Assembly: GCA_030691295.1 (NCBI GenBank)
Contig: JAUYEQ010000695.1
Coordinates: 1-22,075, forward strand
Source of the DNA: Bacteroidota bacterium
Lineage (GTDB): Bacteria > Bacteroidota > Bacteroidia > Bacteroidales > Prolixibacteraceae
Length of the DNA: 22,075 nt
Reading direction: 5' to 3'
Shown: in pieces, positions 1-6,886 of the stretch
How the letters are laid out: the number at the start of each line of letters is the position of its first letter
How positions within the stretch are numbered: the first letter of the stretch is position 1
The notes under the pieces: model-generated
Databases searched by the model: none
What the model saw: only the letters and a program-made list of their open reading frames with translations
What the model was told of the DNA's origin: nothing
Made by a program: the position numbers and the translations under genes

Positions 1-502
1 GCCACTTCCAGTTAAAAACTTCTTGTGGTGGATTTCCTTTGCCTGGCACCAGAATATCTGCTGCTTCCAGATATAAAGTTCCTGACAGGCATGGGTCAAT
101 TGTATACACTCCACCACCAATTCCAAACAAGGTTGTCTGGGTCTTGATGTGTTTGATGGATTTGATAGTGAAGCTTATTTCATTTGATGTGGCTACAACG
201 ACATTATTCGAATTTTTTAATTGAACTTTTAATGTACCACTATTAGATGTAGTTGTTGCTCCCCATGTTACTTTGACCCCATTAATTGTTTCTTCGTTAG
301 TGGTTCCATTAGTTGCAATCCAACTTGCAGAATATGATGCACCCGACTTCAACCCAGTTAAAGTGGTAGAATAAGTTATTTGAGATAAATTACATACATC
401 AGTAGTTGCCGGAGAATTTATAGTGATAGTTTCTATTCCAAATAGGTTTTGTATGGTAAGAAAAGTGGCAAGCAATGCTATTGTTAATGATCTTAATTTC
501 AT
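1..502 (-). CDS. Exported protein with Ig/PKD-like region, partial (3' end outside window)
   Basis: An open frame runs from an ATG at 502 to the window edge (167 codons and still open). The N-terminus, MKLRSLTIALLATFLTI, is a clear Sec signal peptide. What follows is rich in Ser, Thr and Asn (for example SASWIATNGTTNEET and ATSNEISFTIKS), typical of beta-sandwich Ig/PKD-like modules in secreted Bacteroidetes proteins. The gene starts 12 bases after the stop of the exported protein at 515-1171 on the same strand, so the two are probably cotranscribed. The C-terminus is missing, so a type IX secretion sorting tail or catalytic domain can be neither seen nor excluded. The specific function is unknown. 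Confidence 0.75.
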   Translation of the reverse strand, partial: MKLRSLTIALLATFLTIQNLFGIETITINSPATTDVCNLSQITYSTTLTGLKSGASYSASWIATNGTTNEETINGVKVTWGATTTSNSGTLKVQLKNSNNVVVATSNEISFTIKSIKHIKTQTTLFGIGGGVYTIDPCLSGTLYLEAADILVPGKGNPPQEVFNWKW

Positions 503-514
503 GATTAAGTGTTT

Positions 515-1171
515 TTAAAAATGATAATTGATTGTAAAGTTATAAGGCAATTGAAGTTCTGACAGAGTAAAATAAGTTGTCATTCCATCGTACTGGTTTT
601 TATTCTTGCTAAAACTGTTTTCCCAGCCAATTTCAAAAGAAGTTGAAACCCGATTTTTAAGCAAATAATGTTTAATACCCCAAAATGGGCATATACCCAT
701 AGTAATTATTCCCTGATCGTCAGTATAATTCTGTGGAGTATGATGGTCTTTAAAATGCCAACCTTTAATGTCTAAGCCGTAATAAGTCAGCACTGGCCCT
801 ATTTTTTTGTATTTCTCATATCCAAGGAACAAACCTGTTTCGAAATGTGAATGTTTATCATATGAGGTGGTAACACCTTCAGGGTTTGTAGATTCGTCAT
901 TGTTCCATAGCATATAGGTTCCTTTAGAAACCCCCAACCGAAAGGCTCCCTTCTCTTGTTCTCCATCAAATTTTTTAATTTTAAAGTAAATTTTGCCAAA
1001 TCGACCCTCATCAATTATAGGAACCAGATCAATGGAGAGTTCATACTTTGATAATTTATTTTCAGTTGGATCTTTTTGTGCCGTGGCTTTCTGGCTGTTC
1101 ATAAAAAGTAATGCAGTTAGCAGCAAAACCTGTAGCCCGGCACTACGGTAAATTAATTTTTGTTTGTTCAT
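515..1171 (-). CDS. Exported, probable outer-membrane-associated protein of unknown function
   Basis: This is a 218-residue protein with an N-terminal signal sequence (hydrophobic LQVLLLTALLFM, then a probable cleavage site near ATAQ). The mature part has alternating hydrophobic/polar stretches rich in Tyr, Gly and Phe (GLFLGYEKYKKIGPVLTYYG, VSTSFEIGWENSF) and ends in YNFTINYHF. A terminal Phe after an amphipathic strand is a usual C-terminal signature of outer-membrane beta-barrels. It may therefore be a small barrel, but I recognise no named family. It lies just upstream of the partial exported protein at 1-502. Its ATG overlaps the stop of a doubtful small ORF (1168-1350) as ATGA. Confidence 0.65.
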   Translation of the reverse strand: MNKQKLIYRSAGLQVLLLTALLFMNSQKATAQKDPTENKLSKYELSIDLVPIIDEGRFGKIYFKIKKFDGEQEKGAFRLGVSKGTYMLWNNDESTNPEGVTTSYDKHSHFETGLFLGYEKYKKIGPVLTYYGLDIKGWHFKDHHTPQNYTDDQGIITMGICPFWGIKHYLLKNRVSTSFEIGWENSFSKNKNQYDGMTTYFTLSELQLPYNFTINYHF

Positions 1172-1350
1172 GGTAATTTTTTAAGATAAAAATTAGTACT
1201 TGTGTGATTCATTTTACCTGCGAATAGTAGTGCACAAAAAAATATTTTCTTTGGTATATTCATAATATTAGTCTTTAAAAGTTGTGTATTGATTTTGTGT
1301 TTCTCGGCTTTCGACAATAAATTGAAGAATTTGGGTGGCGCTCGTTCCAT
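1168..1350 (-). CDS. Small hypothetical ORF, doubtful
   Basis: This is a 60-codon frame without recognisable homology. Its second half contains a short hydrophobic stretch (IFFCALLFAG) after an internal Met30, so a shorter 31-residue product is also possible. Two observations keep it in the list: the first ATG lies about 25 bases downstream of a good -7 box at 1376-1383, and the stop codon overlaps the next gene's ATG as ATGA, an arrangement compatible with translational coupling. It could equally be an untranslated leader of the exported-protein operon. No function is proposed. Confidence 0.25.
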   Translation of the reverse strand: MERAPPKFFNLLSKAEKHKINTQLLKTNIMNIPKKIFFCALLFAGKMNHTSTNFYLKKLP

Positions 1351-1375
1351 TTGGTTAAATTATTTAAAAGTTGAT

Positions 1376-1383
1376 CAAAGTTA
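1376..1383 (-). promoter_or_regulatory. Candidate -7 element for the left-edge operon
   Basis: Read on the minus strand the sequence is TAACTTTG, a full match to the Bacteroidetes -7 element TAnnTTTG, placed just upstream of the first ATG of the leftward operon. I do not see a convincing -33 TTTG at the usual spacing. Confidence 0.4.
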
Positions 1384-1547
1384 AATAAACATATAATACA
1401 GATGCTAAAAGCAACCAGAAGGTTGCCTTCCAAAGTGTATGTTTAAGAGCATAATATTAACGAAGATAAGACTTTGTTTTCCAGATATTTTGCAGTATTT
1501 TATAAGGAAGGCCATACCAAATAGGTGAGTGATGGGTTTAAAACAAA

Positions 1548-1577
1548 TCAGGGCTTCACTTTGGAGTGAAACCCTGA
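1548..1577 (-). terminator. Intrinsic terminator after trpS
   Basis: A 13-bp stem with a 4-base loop sits just downstream of trpS. In minus-strand RNA the stem is fully paired with one G-U wobble, whereas the plus-strand RNA would have a C-A mismatch. It is followed on the minus strand by TTTGTTTT. Orientation and strand asymmetry both point to termination of trpS. Confidence 0.7.
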
Positions 1578-1600
1578 CTATAGAATGAATATTTTGAGGA

Positions 1601-2602
1601 TTAGAACAATCTCTTGAACCCTATTTTCTCTTTTACCTCTTTCAGTGTTGCCTGAGCCGATTCGCGGGCTTTTTCGGCGCCCATTCTGGCCACTTTGCCC
1701 AGATATGCTTCGTCTTTCAGGATTTCCAGAATCCGTTCGCGGATGGGTGAAGTAAAAGCAATGATATCTTCGGCCAGTTGTTTTTTCAGGTCGCCGTAAC
1801 GGATGCTGCAATCGTTGTATGCTGCATCGAAATGATCCACCACATCAGGTTTCGACATGATTTTTAGCAGTGTGAAAAGGTTTTCAACGGCTTCGGCTTT
1901 TTTGCTGTTGGGCTCGGTTGGGCCGGCATCGGTCACAGCGCGCATCACTTTTTTACGAATGTCTTTAGGATCTTCAAACAGGAAAATTCCGTTTCCTTCA
2001 GATTTGCCCATTTTGCCGCTTCCGTCGAGACCCGGAATTTTAATCATATCGCCACCATCGAACGTAAATGGCTGCGGGATTGGAAACAATTCGCAGTTGT
2101 ACATCCGGTTAAAACGACCGGCAAATTTGCGGGCCATTTCCAGGTTTTGCTCCTGATCTTTTCCTACCGGTACATATTCAGCTTTGTGAATAATAATGTC
2201 GGCAGCCATTAAAACCGGATAGGTAAGCAATCCGGCATTCACATTTTCAGGATTTGAACGGGCTTTATCCTTGAAAGAAGTGGTTCGTTCCAGTTCGCCC
2301 AGATAGGCATTCATGTTCAGAAAAGTATAGAGTTCAACCACTTCGGTTACATCGCTCTGTATAAAAATGGTCGCTTTTTCAGGATCGATACCGCAAGCCA
2401 GGTATTCGGCTAGTACTTGTTTCACGCCCGACTGAAGATCGCCCGGAGTAGGATGTGTTGTGAGCGAATGAATATCTGCAATAAAAAAGTAGCAGTTGTA
2501 ATCTTCCTGCATTTTCAAAAAACTACGCACGGCACCGAAATAATTTCCGAGATGCAAATTTCCGGTTGGCCTGATGCCACTGACAACGATCTGTTTACTC
2601 AT
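1601..2602 (-). CDS. trpS: Tryptophan--tRNA ligase
   Basis: Charges tRNA-Trp with tryptophan in the cytoplasm; a class I aminoacyl-tRNA synthetase. The 333-residue length is normal for bacterial TrpRS. The HIGH-type signature is HLGN at residues 17-20, and the KMSKS-type loop is KMGKS at 197-201, inside GLDGSGKMGKSEGNGIF. The family-typical N-terminus (SGIRPTGNLHLGNYFGA) and the catalytic-domain segment VLMAADIIIHKAEYVPVGKD are intact. The ATG at 2602 fits the conserved N-terminus. A promoter lies directly upstream (2629-2658) and a terminator directly downstream, so it is probably a single-gene transcript. Across the intergenic region lies a trpB2 gene with a Trp-rich leader, giving a small tryptophan-themed neighbourhood. 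Confidence 0.97.
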   Translation of the reverse strand: MSKQIVVSGIRPTGNLHLGNYFGAVRSFLKMQEDYNCYFFIADIHSLTTHPTPGDLQSGVKQVLAEYLACGIDPEKATIFIQSDVTEVVELYTFLNMNAYLGELERTTSFKDKARSNPENVNAGLLTYPVLMAADIIIHKAEYVPVGKDQEQNLEMARKFAGRFNRMYNCELFPIPQPFTFDGGDMIKIPGLDGSGKMGKSEGNGIFLFEDPKDIRKKVMRAVTDAGPTEPNSKKAEAVENLFTLLKIMSKPDVVDHFDAAYNDCSIRYGDLKKQLAEDIIAFTSPIRERILEILKDEAYLGKVARMGAEKARESAQATLKEVKEKIGFKRLF

Positions 2603-2628
2603 GATTTTCTATCTATACAAATGGGCTG

Positions 2629-2658
2629 CAAAAATACACTAACTATTTTCAATTCAAA
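2629..2658 (-). promoter_or_regulatory. trpS promoter (-33 / -7)
   Basis: On the minus strand TATTTTTG (2629-2636) matches TAnnTTTG exactly, and TTTG at 2655-2658 stands 18 bases upstream, close to the usual Bacteroidetes -33 spacing. A second TATTTTTG (2655-2662) overlaps the -33 box. The start would fall shortly before the trpS ATG. Confidence 0.6.
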
Positions 2659-2669
2659 AATACCGAAGA

Positions 2670-2861
2670 CTATTCTACGGTTTTACTATCGTTGATGTGT
2701 GCTTCAACCATAGATTGAAAGCTATTTTCAAGCTCATCAACAGTTGCACCTTCGAATGTGACAAGATCTTTGATGCCTTCGATTTTTCCGAAGTAAATAC
2801 CATCATCAGCGCTAAAGTGGACTGATCCGATAAAGTTTTTGAATTTCAATACGTCCTGCAT
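2670..2861 (-). CDS. Short HicB-like (type II antitoxin N-domain) protein
   Basis: This 63-residue protein resembles the N-terminal half of HicB-family antitoxins: a partial RNase-H-like fold with the pattern FKNFIGSVHFSADDGIYFGKIEGIKDLVTFEGATVDELENSFQ. Full-length HicB proteins are usually about 110 residues or more and carry a C-terminal ribbon-helix-helix or HTH DNA-binding domain. That domain is absent here: the frame stops at TVE and none of the three frames up to trpS restores it. No HicA-like toxin frame is seen on either side. It could be a naturally short, solitary family member or a decayed antitoxin. It lies 67 bases upstream of trpS on the same strand, but trpS has its own promoter. 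Confidence 0.7.
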   Translation of the reverse strand: MQDVLKFKNFIGSVHFSADDGIYFGKIEGIKDLVTFEGATVDELENSFQSMVEAHINDSKTVE

Positions 2862-3026
2862 AATTTTTTTTACTGAGAAATCTGCAATCTATTGCATGCA
2901 AAGGAACTCAAAATATCAGTTCAGAAAAATAATTGTTTCAGAAATGATCATGGCAGAAATTTTTCCATAAAACTCCTGATTGTAATTAAGAATGATTCAA
3001 AACTATCAAATCGGTGGTTTTTCTAC

Positions 3027-3056
3027 TTGAAAACTGGAAATATAGTTTTACTTTTA
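3027..3056 (+). promoter_or_regulatory. Candidate promoter of the trpB2 leader
   Basis: TTG at 3027-3029 and TACTTTTA at 3049-3056 (five of the six fixed positions of TAnnTTTG) are 19 bases apart, the expected Bacteroidetes spacing. Transcription would begin near 3063, about 14 bases before the leader ORF ATG. Confidence 0.45.
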
Positions 3057-3076
3057 ATCGCCTTTTAAACACAGAT

Positions 3077-3166
3077 ATGTACAATTCACCTCTATACGGA
3101 AAAGAATGGAACTGGCGTAACATTAAGAATGAAACGTGGGAAAGTCATATTAATTTGCGTTCGTAA
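3077..3166 (+). CDS. Trp-rich leader peptide (candidate attenuator ORF)
   Basis: A 29-codon ORF beginning with ATG and ending in TAA, with Trp codons at positions 11, 13 and 21 (segments KEWNWRN and ETWES). Three Trp codons in 29 is far above the usual rate for this amino acid. The stop lies 9 bases before a strong intrinsic terminator (3176-3214), and the next gene is a tryptophan synthase beta chain. By analogy with trpL-type leaders, stalling at the Trp codons when charged tRNA-Trp is scarce would alter folding and allow read-through. A computationally described Bacteroidales leader class upstream of trp genes (Bacteroid-trp, recalled from the literature) has this organisation. I could not define the alternative antiterminator pairing by eye. 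Confidence 0.65.
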   Translation: MYNSPLYGKEWNWRNIKNETWESHINLRS

Positions 3167-3175
3167 AGGTCGGGA

Positions 3176-3214
3176 AATGGGATTTGATGCATTTTGCAGC
3201 AAGTCCCATTTTTT
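3176..3214 (+). terminator. Attenuator terminator hairpin upstream of trpB2
   Basis: AATGGGATTTG (3176-3186) pairs with CAAGTCCCATT (3200-3210): 11 pairs including one G-U. An inner TGCA/TGCA stem (3188-3191 with 3195-3198) extends it. Six T residues (3209-3214) follow. It lies between the Trp-rich ORF and the trpB2 start, where it would terminate transcription prematurely. Confidence 0.7.
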
Positions 3215-3311
3215 GTTAAAACCGCTTAAATCCCGCTATGTGACTTTTAAAATGTTTATAACCATCATCAAAATATAAGATAACGACTAAATAACTTTTA
3301 AAATTGACATC

Positions 3312-4688
3312 ATGACCAGACAAAAGAAAATCTACCTCGACGAATCGGAAATGCCAAAACAATGGTACAACCTTGCACCCGATCTTCCCACACCGTTGAA
3401 CCCACCTCTTGGGCCTGGCGGTATTTCTATTTCACCTGAAATGCTCGCTCCTGTTTTCCCGATGAACCTCATCGAACAGGAAGTCTCGCAGGAACGCTGG
3501 ATTGACATTCCGGAAGAAATCCGTCAGATACTGTTTCAATGGAGACCAAGTCCGCTGATTCGCGCATACGAACTGGAAGCCGCGCTGGGAACTCCGGCAA
3601 AAATCTATTACAAGAACGAAGGTGTTTCGCCAGCCGGAAGTCACAAACCCAATACTGCTGTACCTCAGGCCTGGTATAACAAACAATTCGGCATAAAGAA
3701 ACTGGTTACCGAAACCGGCGCCGGACAATGGGGATCGGCACTTTCTTATGCCTGCGCACAAATTGGCGGAATTGAATGTAAAGTTTATATGGTGCGGGTA
3801 AGTTTCGATCAGAAACCTTTCCGCAAAATTCTGATGCAAACATGGGGCGGAAAATGTGTTGCCAGTCCAAGTATGGAAACACAAGCTGGCCGCGATATTC
3901 TGGCTGAATATCCTGATACTCCCGGAAGTTTGGGAATTGCCATTTCAGAAGCCATCGAAGAGGCAGTGAGCGATCCGACCGGAAAAACCCGCTACGCTTT
4001 GGGTTCGGTTTTGAATCATGTGATGCTGCACCAGACCATCATTGGACAGGAAGCTAAAAAGCAACTTGCAAAAGTCGGGATTAAAAAACCGGACATTGTT
4101 ATTGGCTGTTGTGGCGGTGGAAGTAATTTCGCAGGACTGTCGTTCCCGTTTATGTACGATAAAATTAACGGTGCCGATATTCAGATCATTGGCGCTGAAC
4201 CATTCTCCTGCCCAACATTAACCAAAGCTCCGTTTATTTACGACCACGGCGATGTGGCCAAAATGACCCCGCTGATGGCCATGCACAGTTTGGGGCACAA
4301 CTTTATTCCTGCACCAATCCACGCCGGTGGTTTGCGATACCACGGAATGGCTCCACTTGTAAGTGCTGCGTTGCGCGACGGACTGATGGAAGCACAGGCC
4401 ATTCACCAGAGCGAATGTTTTGAAGCTGGCTTGTTGTTTTTGAGAACCGAAGGAATTATTCCTGCTCCTGAAACCACCCATGCCATTGCGGCAACCATTC
4501 GCGAAGCTTTGAAAGCCAAGGAAGAAGGCAAGGAGAAAGTGATACTTTTCAACTTCAGCGGACACGGCCTGATGGATTTAGTTGGATATGACAAATACAT
4601 GACCGGCCAATTATCGGATTATGAATATCCGGAGCATGAAATAGAAAAAAACCTGGCAAAATTAGTCGGTTATCCGATGCCAAAATAA
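3312..4688 (+). CDS. trpB2: Tryptophan synthase beta chain, TrpB2 type
   Basis: A PLP enzyme that condenses indole with L-serine to give tryptophan. At 458 residues it is longer than ordinary TrpB (about 400) and has the TrpB2 N-terminal extension ([20 protein letters not shown]). The PLP lysine is K112 in GSHKPNTAV, in place of the GHKINN of TrpB1. [10 protein letters not shown] segment (133-141) holds the catalytic Glu region, and the phosphate-binding loop is CGGGSN (267-272). No trpA or other trp genes adjoin it, which fits the view that TrpB2 enzymes can act without TrpA, for example in indole salvage. An upstream Trp-rich leader and terminator suggest control by tryptophan attenuation. 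The ATG at 3312 precedes the conserved N-terminus and lies about 100 bases after the terminator. Confidence 0.94.
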   Translation: MTRQKKIYLDESEMPKQWYNLAPDLPTPLNPPLGPGGISISPEMLAPVFPMNLIEQEVSQERWIDIPEEIRQILFQWRPSPLIRAYELEAALGTPAKIYYKNEGVSPAGSHKPNTAVPQAWYNKQFGIKKLVTETGAGQWGSALSYACAQIGGIECKVYMVRVSFDQKPFRKILMQTWGGKCVASPSMETQAGRDILAEYPDTPGSLGIAISEAIEEAVSDPTGKTRYALGSVLNHVMLHQTIIGQEAKKQLAKVGIKKPDIVIGCCGGGSNFAGLSFPFMYDKINGADIQIIGAEPFSCPTLTKAPFIYDHGDVAKMTPLMAMHSLGHNFIPAPIHAGGLRYHGMAPLVSAALRDGLMEAQAIHQSECFEAGLLFLRTEGIIPAPETTHAIAATIREALKAKEEGKEKVILFNFSGHGLMDLVGYDKYMTGQLSDYEYPEHEIEKNLAKLVGYPMPK

Positions 4689-4712
4689 AGCAGACATCTG
4701 CTGCAAACTGCA

Positions 4713-4745
4713 ACTCAGCAGGTGACTCAAAGTCACCTGCTGAGT
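4713..4745. repeat. Perfect 15-bp inverted repeat after trpB2
   Basis: ACTCAGCAGGTGACT (4713-4727) and its exact reverse complement (4731-4745) flank a 3-base loop. On the plus strand it is followed by seven A, not T, so it is not a classical intrinsic terminator for trpB2, although the stem alone would be very stable. Confidence 0.75.
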
Positions 4746-4749
4746 AAAA

Positions 4750-4782
4750 AAAGGGAGTTTGATTCAATTTCAAACTCCCTTT
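4750..4782 (-). terminator. Intrinsic terminator between convergent genes
   Basis: AAAGGGAGTTTGA (4750-4762) pairs perfectly with TCAAACTCCCTTT (4770-4782) across a 7-base loop. On the minus strand the stem runs into a T tract (complement of the A run beginning at 4746), fitting termination of the leftward gene at 4841-5062. On the plus strand the stem ends in TTTC, so weak bidirectional action is possible. Confidence 0.7.
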
Positions 4783-4840
4783 CGGTTAATATCTATTGAT
4801 ATTTCATTCGATCTTCGGGAAAGTTTAATCTTTCGACTCA

Positions 4841-5062
4841 TTATTTATGCTTGTTGATGAAATTCTCATAATCAACGAACTCTCCATTTTCAATTTCTTC
4901 AATACCTTTAAGAATATCATCTTTTTGATCGGTGGAAATGTTTTCCCAAAAATCAACTTTAAGCTCTTTTTCAAAGATTTTTCTAATTGAATTGAGAATC
5001 CCCGGATTATCTGTTTCCAAAAGCATCTTCATAATTTCCAATTTCTCAGCTTGAATATCCAT
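4841..5062 (-). CDS. Small antitoxin-like protein of a RelE/ParE-partner type
   Basis: A 73-residue protein when started at the ATG at 5062. An upstream TTG (5080) in the same frame overlaps a perfect -7 box and is unlikely to be the start. The sequence begins MDIQAEKLEIMKMLLETDN and ends with ILKGIEEIENGEFVDYENFINKHK. This is the layout of a small helical Bacteroidetes protein commonly found next to RelE/ParE-type toxins: an N-terminal MDIQAEK..I..L helix, then W..I....K..I..GI..I..G....... and a C-terminal helix. No toxin frame is found downstream (to 4689) or upstream (to 5162), so it would be an orphan. The family assignment is by pattern only. Confidence 0.6.
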   Translation of the reverse strand: MDIQAEKLEIMKMLLETDNPGILNSIRKIFEKELKVDFWENISTDQKDDILKGIEEIENGEFVDYENFINKHK

Positions 5063-5077
5063 CTTGTTGTTTTCGCA

Positions 5078-5085
5078 CAAATTTA
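5078..5085 (-). promoter_or_regulatory. -7 element of the antitoxin-like gene
   Basis: TAAATTTG on the minus strand is a perfect TAnnTTTG. It overlaps the upstream TTG at 5080, which decides in favour of the ATG at 5062 as the start. Confidence 0.5.
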
Positions 5086-5161
5086 TTGAATAATTTTTCT
5101 TTCGGATGTTTGGTCAGCCATAGGAATTTTGCACTTGATTTTGATGAAAGGAATCGCGATC

Positions 5162-5350
5162 TTACAATTCCTTTTCCGTGGTATTTATTCCCAAAGCTGA
5201 ATAAAGCAAACAAACCCTGAAAACGCCGGTTGCCAATACAACAACACCAATAAGTCCCCAGTAACTTTCGAAAATGACACCCCCGATGGCAAGTCCAATT
5301 CCTGCTACAATTCGAATTACCCGGTCAGTTAATCCTACATTGCATTTCAT
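5162..5350 (-). CDS. DUF2892 (YgaP-like) small membrane protein
   Basis: A 62-residue protein with two predicted transmembrane segments (RIVAGIGLAIGGVIF and WGLIGVVVLATGVFRVCLLY). It has the family pattern MKCNVGLTDRVIRIVAGIGL at the start and ends CLLYSALGINTTEKEL. This is the DUF2892 domain, also found as the C-terminal membrane part of the rhodanese YgaP. Its molecular role is not established. The conserved Cys near the second helix is present (FRVCLLY). It stands alone on the minus strand, separated from pgk by a terminator, so it probably has its own promoter, which I could not locate. Confidence 0.85.
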   Translation of the reverse strand: MKCNVGLTDRVIRIVAGIGLAIGGVIFESYWGLIGVVVLATGVFRVCLLYSALGINTTEKEL

Positions 5351-5417
5351 AGTTTATAGATTTAAGGTTTTGAACTGTGGAACGTAAAAAAACAAAAGAA
5401 GTTCAGAAAATTCAATT

Positions 5418-5448
5418 AAAAAACCCGGAGAATTTCCCCGGGTTTTCA
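5418..5448 (-). terminator. Intrinsic terminator after pgk
   Basis: AAAACCCGG (5420-5428) pairs with CCGGGTTTT (5438-5446). On the minus strand the hairpin is followed by six T. It lies about 75 bases beyond the pgk stop, in the direction of pgk transcription. Confidence 0.75.
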
Positions 5449-5481
5449 GTATTTCATTAATATTGATAAAAACGACTCTTA

Positions 5482-5520
5482 CTCCTCACCCTTCGGGGGA
5501 GGTTGGGAGGGGGCTTTCTT
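5482..5520. repeat. G/C-rich dispersed repeat, copy A
   Basis: A C-rich then G-rich element containing GAGGTTGGGAGGGGGCTTT immediately after the pgk stop codon. The same 19-base core, with three substitutions, recurs in copy C inside the alkyltransferase-like gene (10639-10698), and an inverted diverged relative is at 10491-10566. Such C/G-rich boxes are scattered through many Bacteroidetes genomes. Confidence 0.65.
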
Positions 5521-5521
5521 C

Positions 5522-6715
5522 TTATTCGCCTCTCACTGCTGCAACACCCGGAAGAACCTGTCCTTCGAGGTATTCGAGCAATGCACCACCTGCAGTTGAG
5601 ATGTATGAAACACCATCGGCAAAACCAAACTGGTTGACACAGGCCACAGAGTCGCCGCCACCAACCAGCGAGAAAGCTCCTTTTGAAGTAGCAGCTACAA
5701 TGGCTTCGCCCACTGCTTTTGAGCCAACAGCAAACTTCTCAAATTCGAAAACACCCACCGGACCATTCCAAAGTATTGTTCCTGAATTTTCGATTACATC
5801 TTTAAACATGGCAATACTGTTCGGCCCTGCATCCAATCCCTGCCATCCTGCCGGAATTGCACTTGCATCAACAACCTGGGTATTGGCTGTCGGACTGAAA
5901 TCGTCAGCAGCAACCACATCGGTAGCCATAAATATTTTCACCCCTTTTTCGGCGGCTTTTTTCTCAATTGCCAGGGCAGTATCGAGGTATTCCAATTCGC
6001 AAATTGAATTTCCTACTTCACCGCCATGAGCTTTCACGAAAGTATAAGTCATACCGCCGCCCAAGATCAGGTTGTCAACTTTGTCGAGCAGGTTTTCGAT
6101 GATGGTAATTTTCGACGAAACTTTGGCTCCGCCCATAATTGCAGTCAACGGACGTTGCGGGTTTTTCAATACTTTGTCCAAACTGGCAATTTCGCTTTCG
6201 ATCAGGTAGCCAAACATTTTGTCGTTCGGGAAAAATTTGGCAATAACAGCAGTCGAAGCGTGTGCGCGGTGAGCAGTTCCGAATGCATCGTTGATCCAGC
6301 AATCGCCATTGGCAGCCAATTGTTCAGCAAAAGCTTCGTCGCCTTTTTCTTCTTCCTTGTGAAAACGAAGATTTTCGAGCAACAGAACTTCGCCAGGTTT
6401 TAAAGCCTTTGCCATTGCCTGTACTTCTTCGCCAATGCAATCCGGAGCCATTTTTACTTCTTTACCAAGCAGTTCGGCTAAATGACCAACAAGGTGACAC
6501 ATTGAAAATTTGGCTTCAGGTCCGGCTTTCGGACGGCCAAAGTGCGACATGATAATAGGAGAACCACCTTCAGCAATTACTTTGTTGATGGTTAATAGAG
6601 CCGCCCGAATACGGGTATCGTCAGTAATTACAAAATTTTCGTCGAGTGGCACGTTGAAATCAACACGGATAAGTGCTTTTTTGCCAGCGAAATCATAGTT
6701 TTCAATAGTTTGCAT
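5522..6715 (-). CDS. pgk: Phosphoglycerate kinase
   Basis: Transfers phosphate from 1,3-bisphosphoglycerate to ADP in glycolysis and the reverse in gluconeogenesis; monomeric, cytoplasmic. At 397 residues it has the normal length. Signatures: [14 protein letters not shown] (12-25), [11 protein letters not shown] (57-67), [10 protein letters not shown] for triose binding, [10 protein letters not shown], and the nucleotide-binding C-terminal segment [15 protein letters not shown] followed by [13 protein letters not shown]. All key segments are intact. The ATG at 6715 fits the family N-terminus, with a perfect -7 box 34 bases upstream and a terminator downstream, so the gene is probably monocistronic. 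It is divergent from holB. Confidence 0.98.
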   Translation of the reverse strand: MQTIENYDFAGKKALIRVDFNVPLDENFVITDDTRIRAALLTINKVIAEGGSPIIMSHFGRPKAGPEAKFSMCHLVGHLAELLGKEVKMAPDCIGEEVQAMAKALKPGEVLLLENLRFHKEEEKGDEAFAEQLAANGDCWINDAFGTAHRAHASTAVIAKFFPNDKMFGYLIESEIASLDKVLKNPQRPLTAIMGGAKVSSKITIIENLLDKVDNLILGGGMTYTFVKAHGGEVGNSICELEYLDTALAIEKKAAEKGVKIFMATDVVAADDFSPTANTQVVDASAIPAGWQGLDAGPNSIAMFKDVIENSGTILWNGPVGVFEFEKFAVGSKAVGEAIVAATSKGAFSLVGGGDSVACVNQFGFADGVSYISTAGGALLEYLEGQVLPGVAAVRGE

Positions 6716-6748
6716 ATTTGTTTTTTTTAGCGTTACAAAAATTCAGTT

Positions 6749-6756
6749 CAAATATA
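6749..6756 (-). promoter_or_regulatory. pgk -7 element
   Basis: TATATTTG on the minus strand matches TAnnTTTG exactly, 34 bases before the pgk ATG. No good -33 TTTG was seen. Confidence 0.45.
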
Positions 6757-6857
6757 AAGAATATATCAGTGTGTTTGGGTTTCGGTTCGTTTTGCTTTCC
6801 TGAATTTAATGTTTGGGTAAAATGTCAGTCGAGACTGGTTTTCGCGGCAGGAATTGT

Positions 6858-6865
6858 TATTTTTG
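6858..6865 (+). promoter_or_regulatory. holB -7 element; decides the holB start
   Basis: TATTTTTG is a perfect TAnnTTTG. An in-frame TTG at 6854 lies at the promoter, upstream of the inferred transcription start, so translation must begin at the downstream ATG at 6887. Confidence 0.5.
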
Positions 6866-6886
6866 GAACTCCACAATTTTACCTGT

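Noticed and set aside
1411..1426. GCAACC/GGTTGC hairpin as a second trpS terminator
   Set aside because: The stem is only 6 bp; although TTTT follows on the minus strand, a stronger terminator already sits at 1548-1577.
3432..3884. Long minus-strand frame opposite trpB2
   Set aside because: It is the antisense shadow of a clearly conserved enzyme and has no recognisable motifs of its own.
6854..6886. TTG-started N-terminal extension of holB
   Set aside because: It lies at a perfect -7 box (6858-6865), upstream of the inferred transcription start, and the extra residues MLFLELHNFTC do not fit the family; the ATG at 6887 does.
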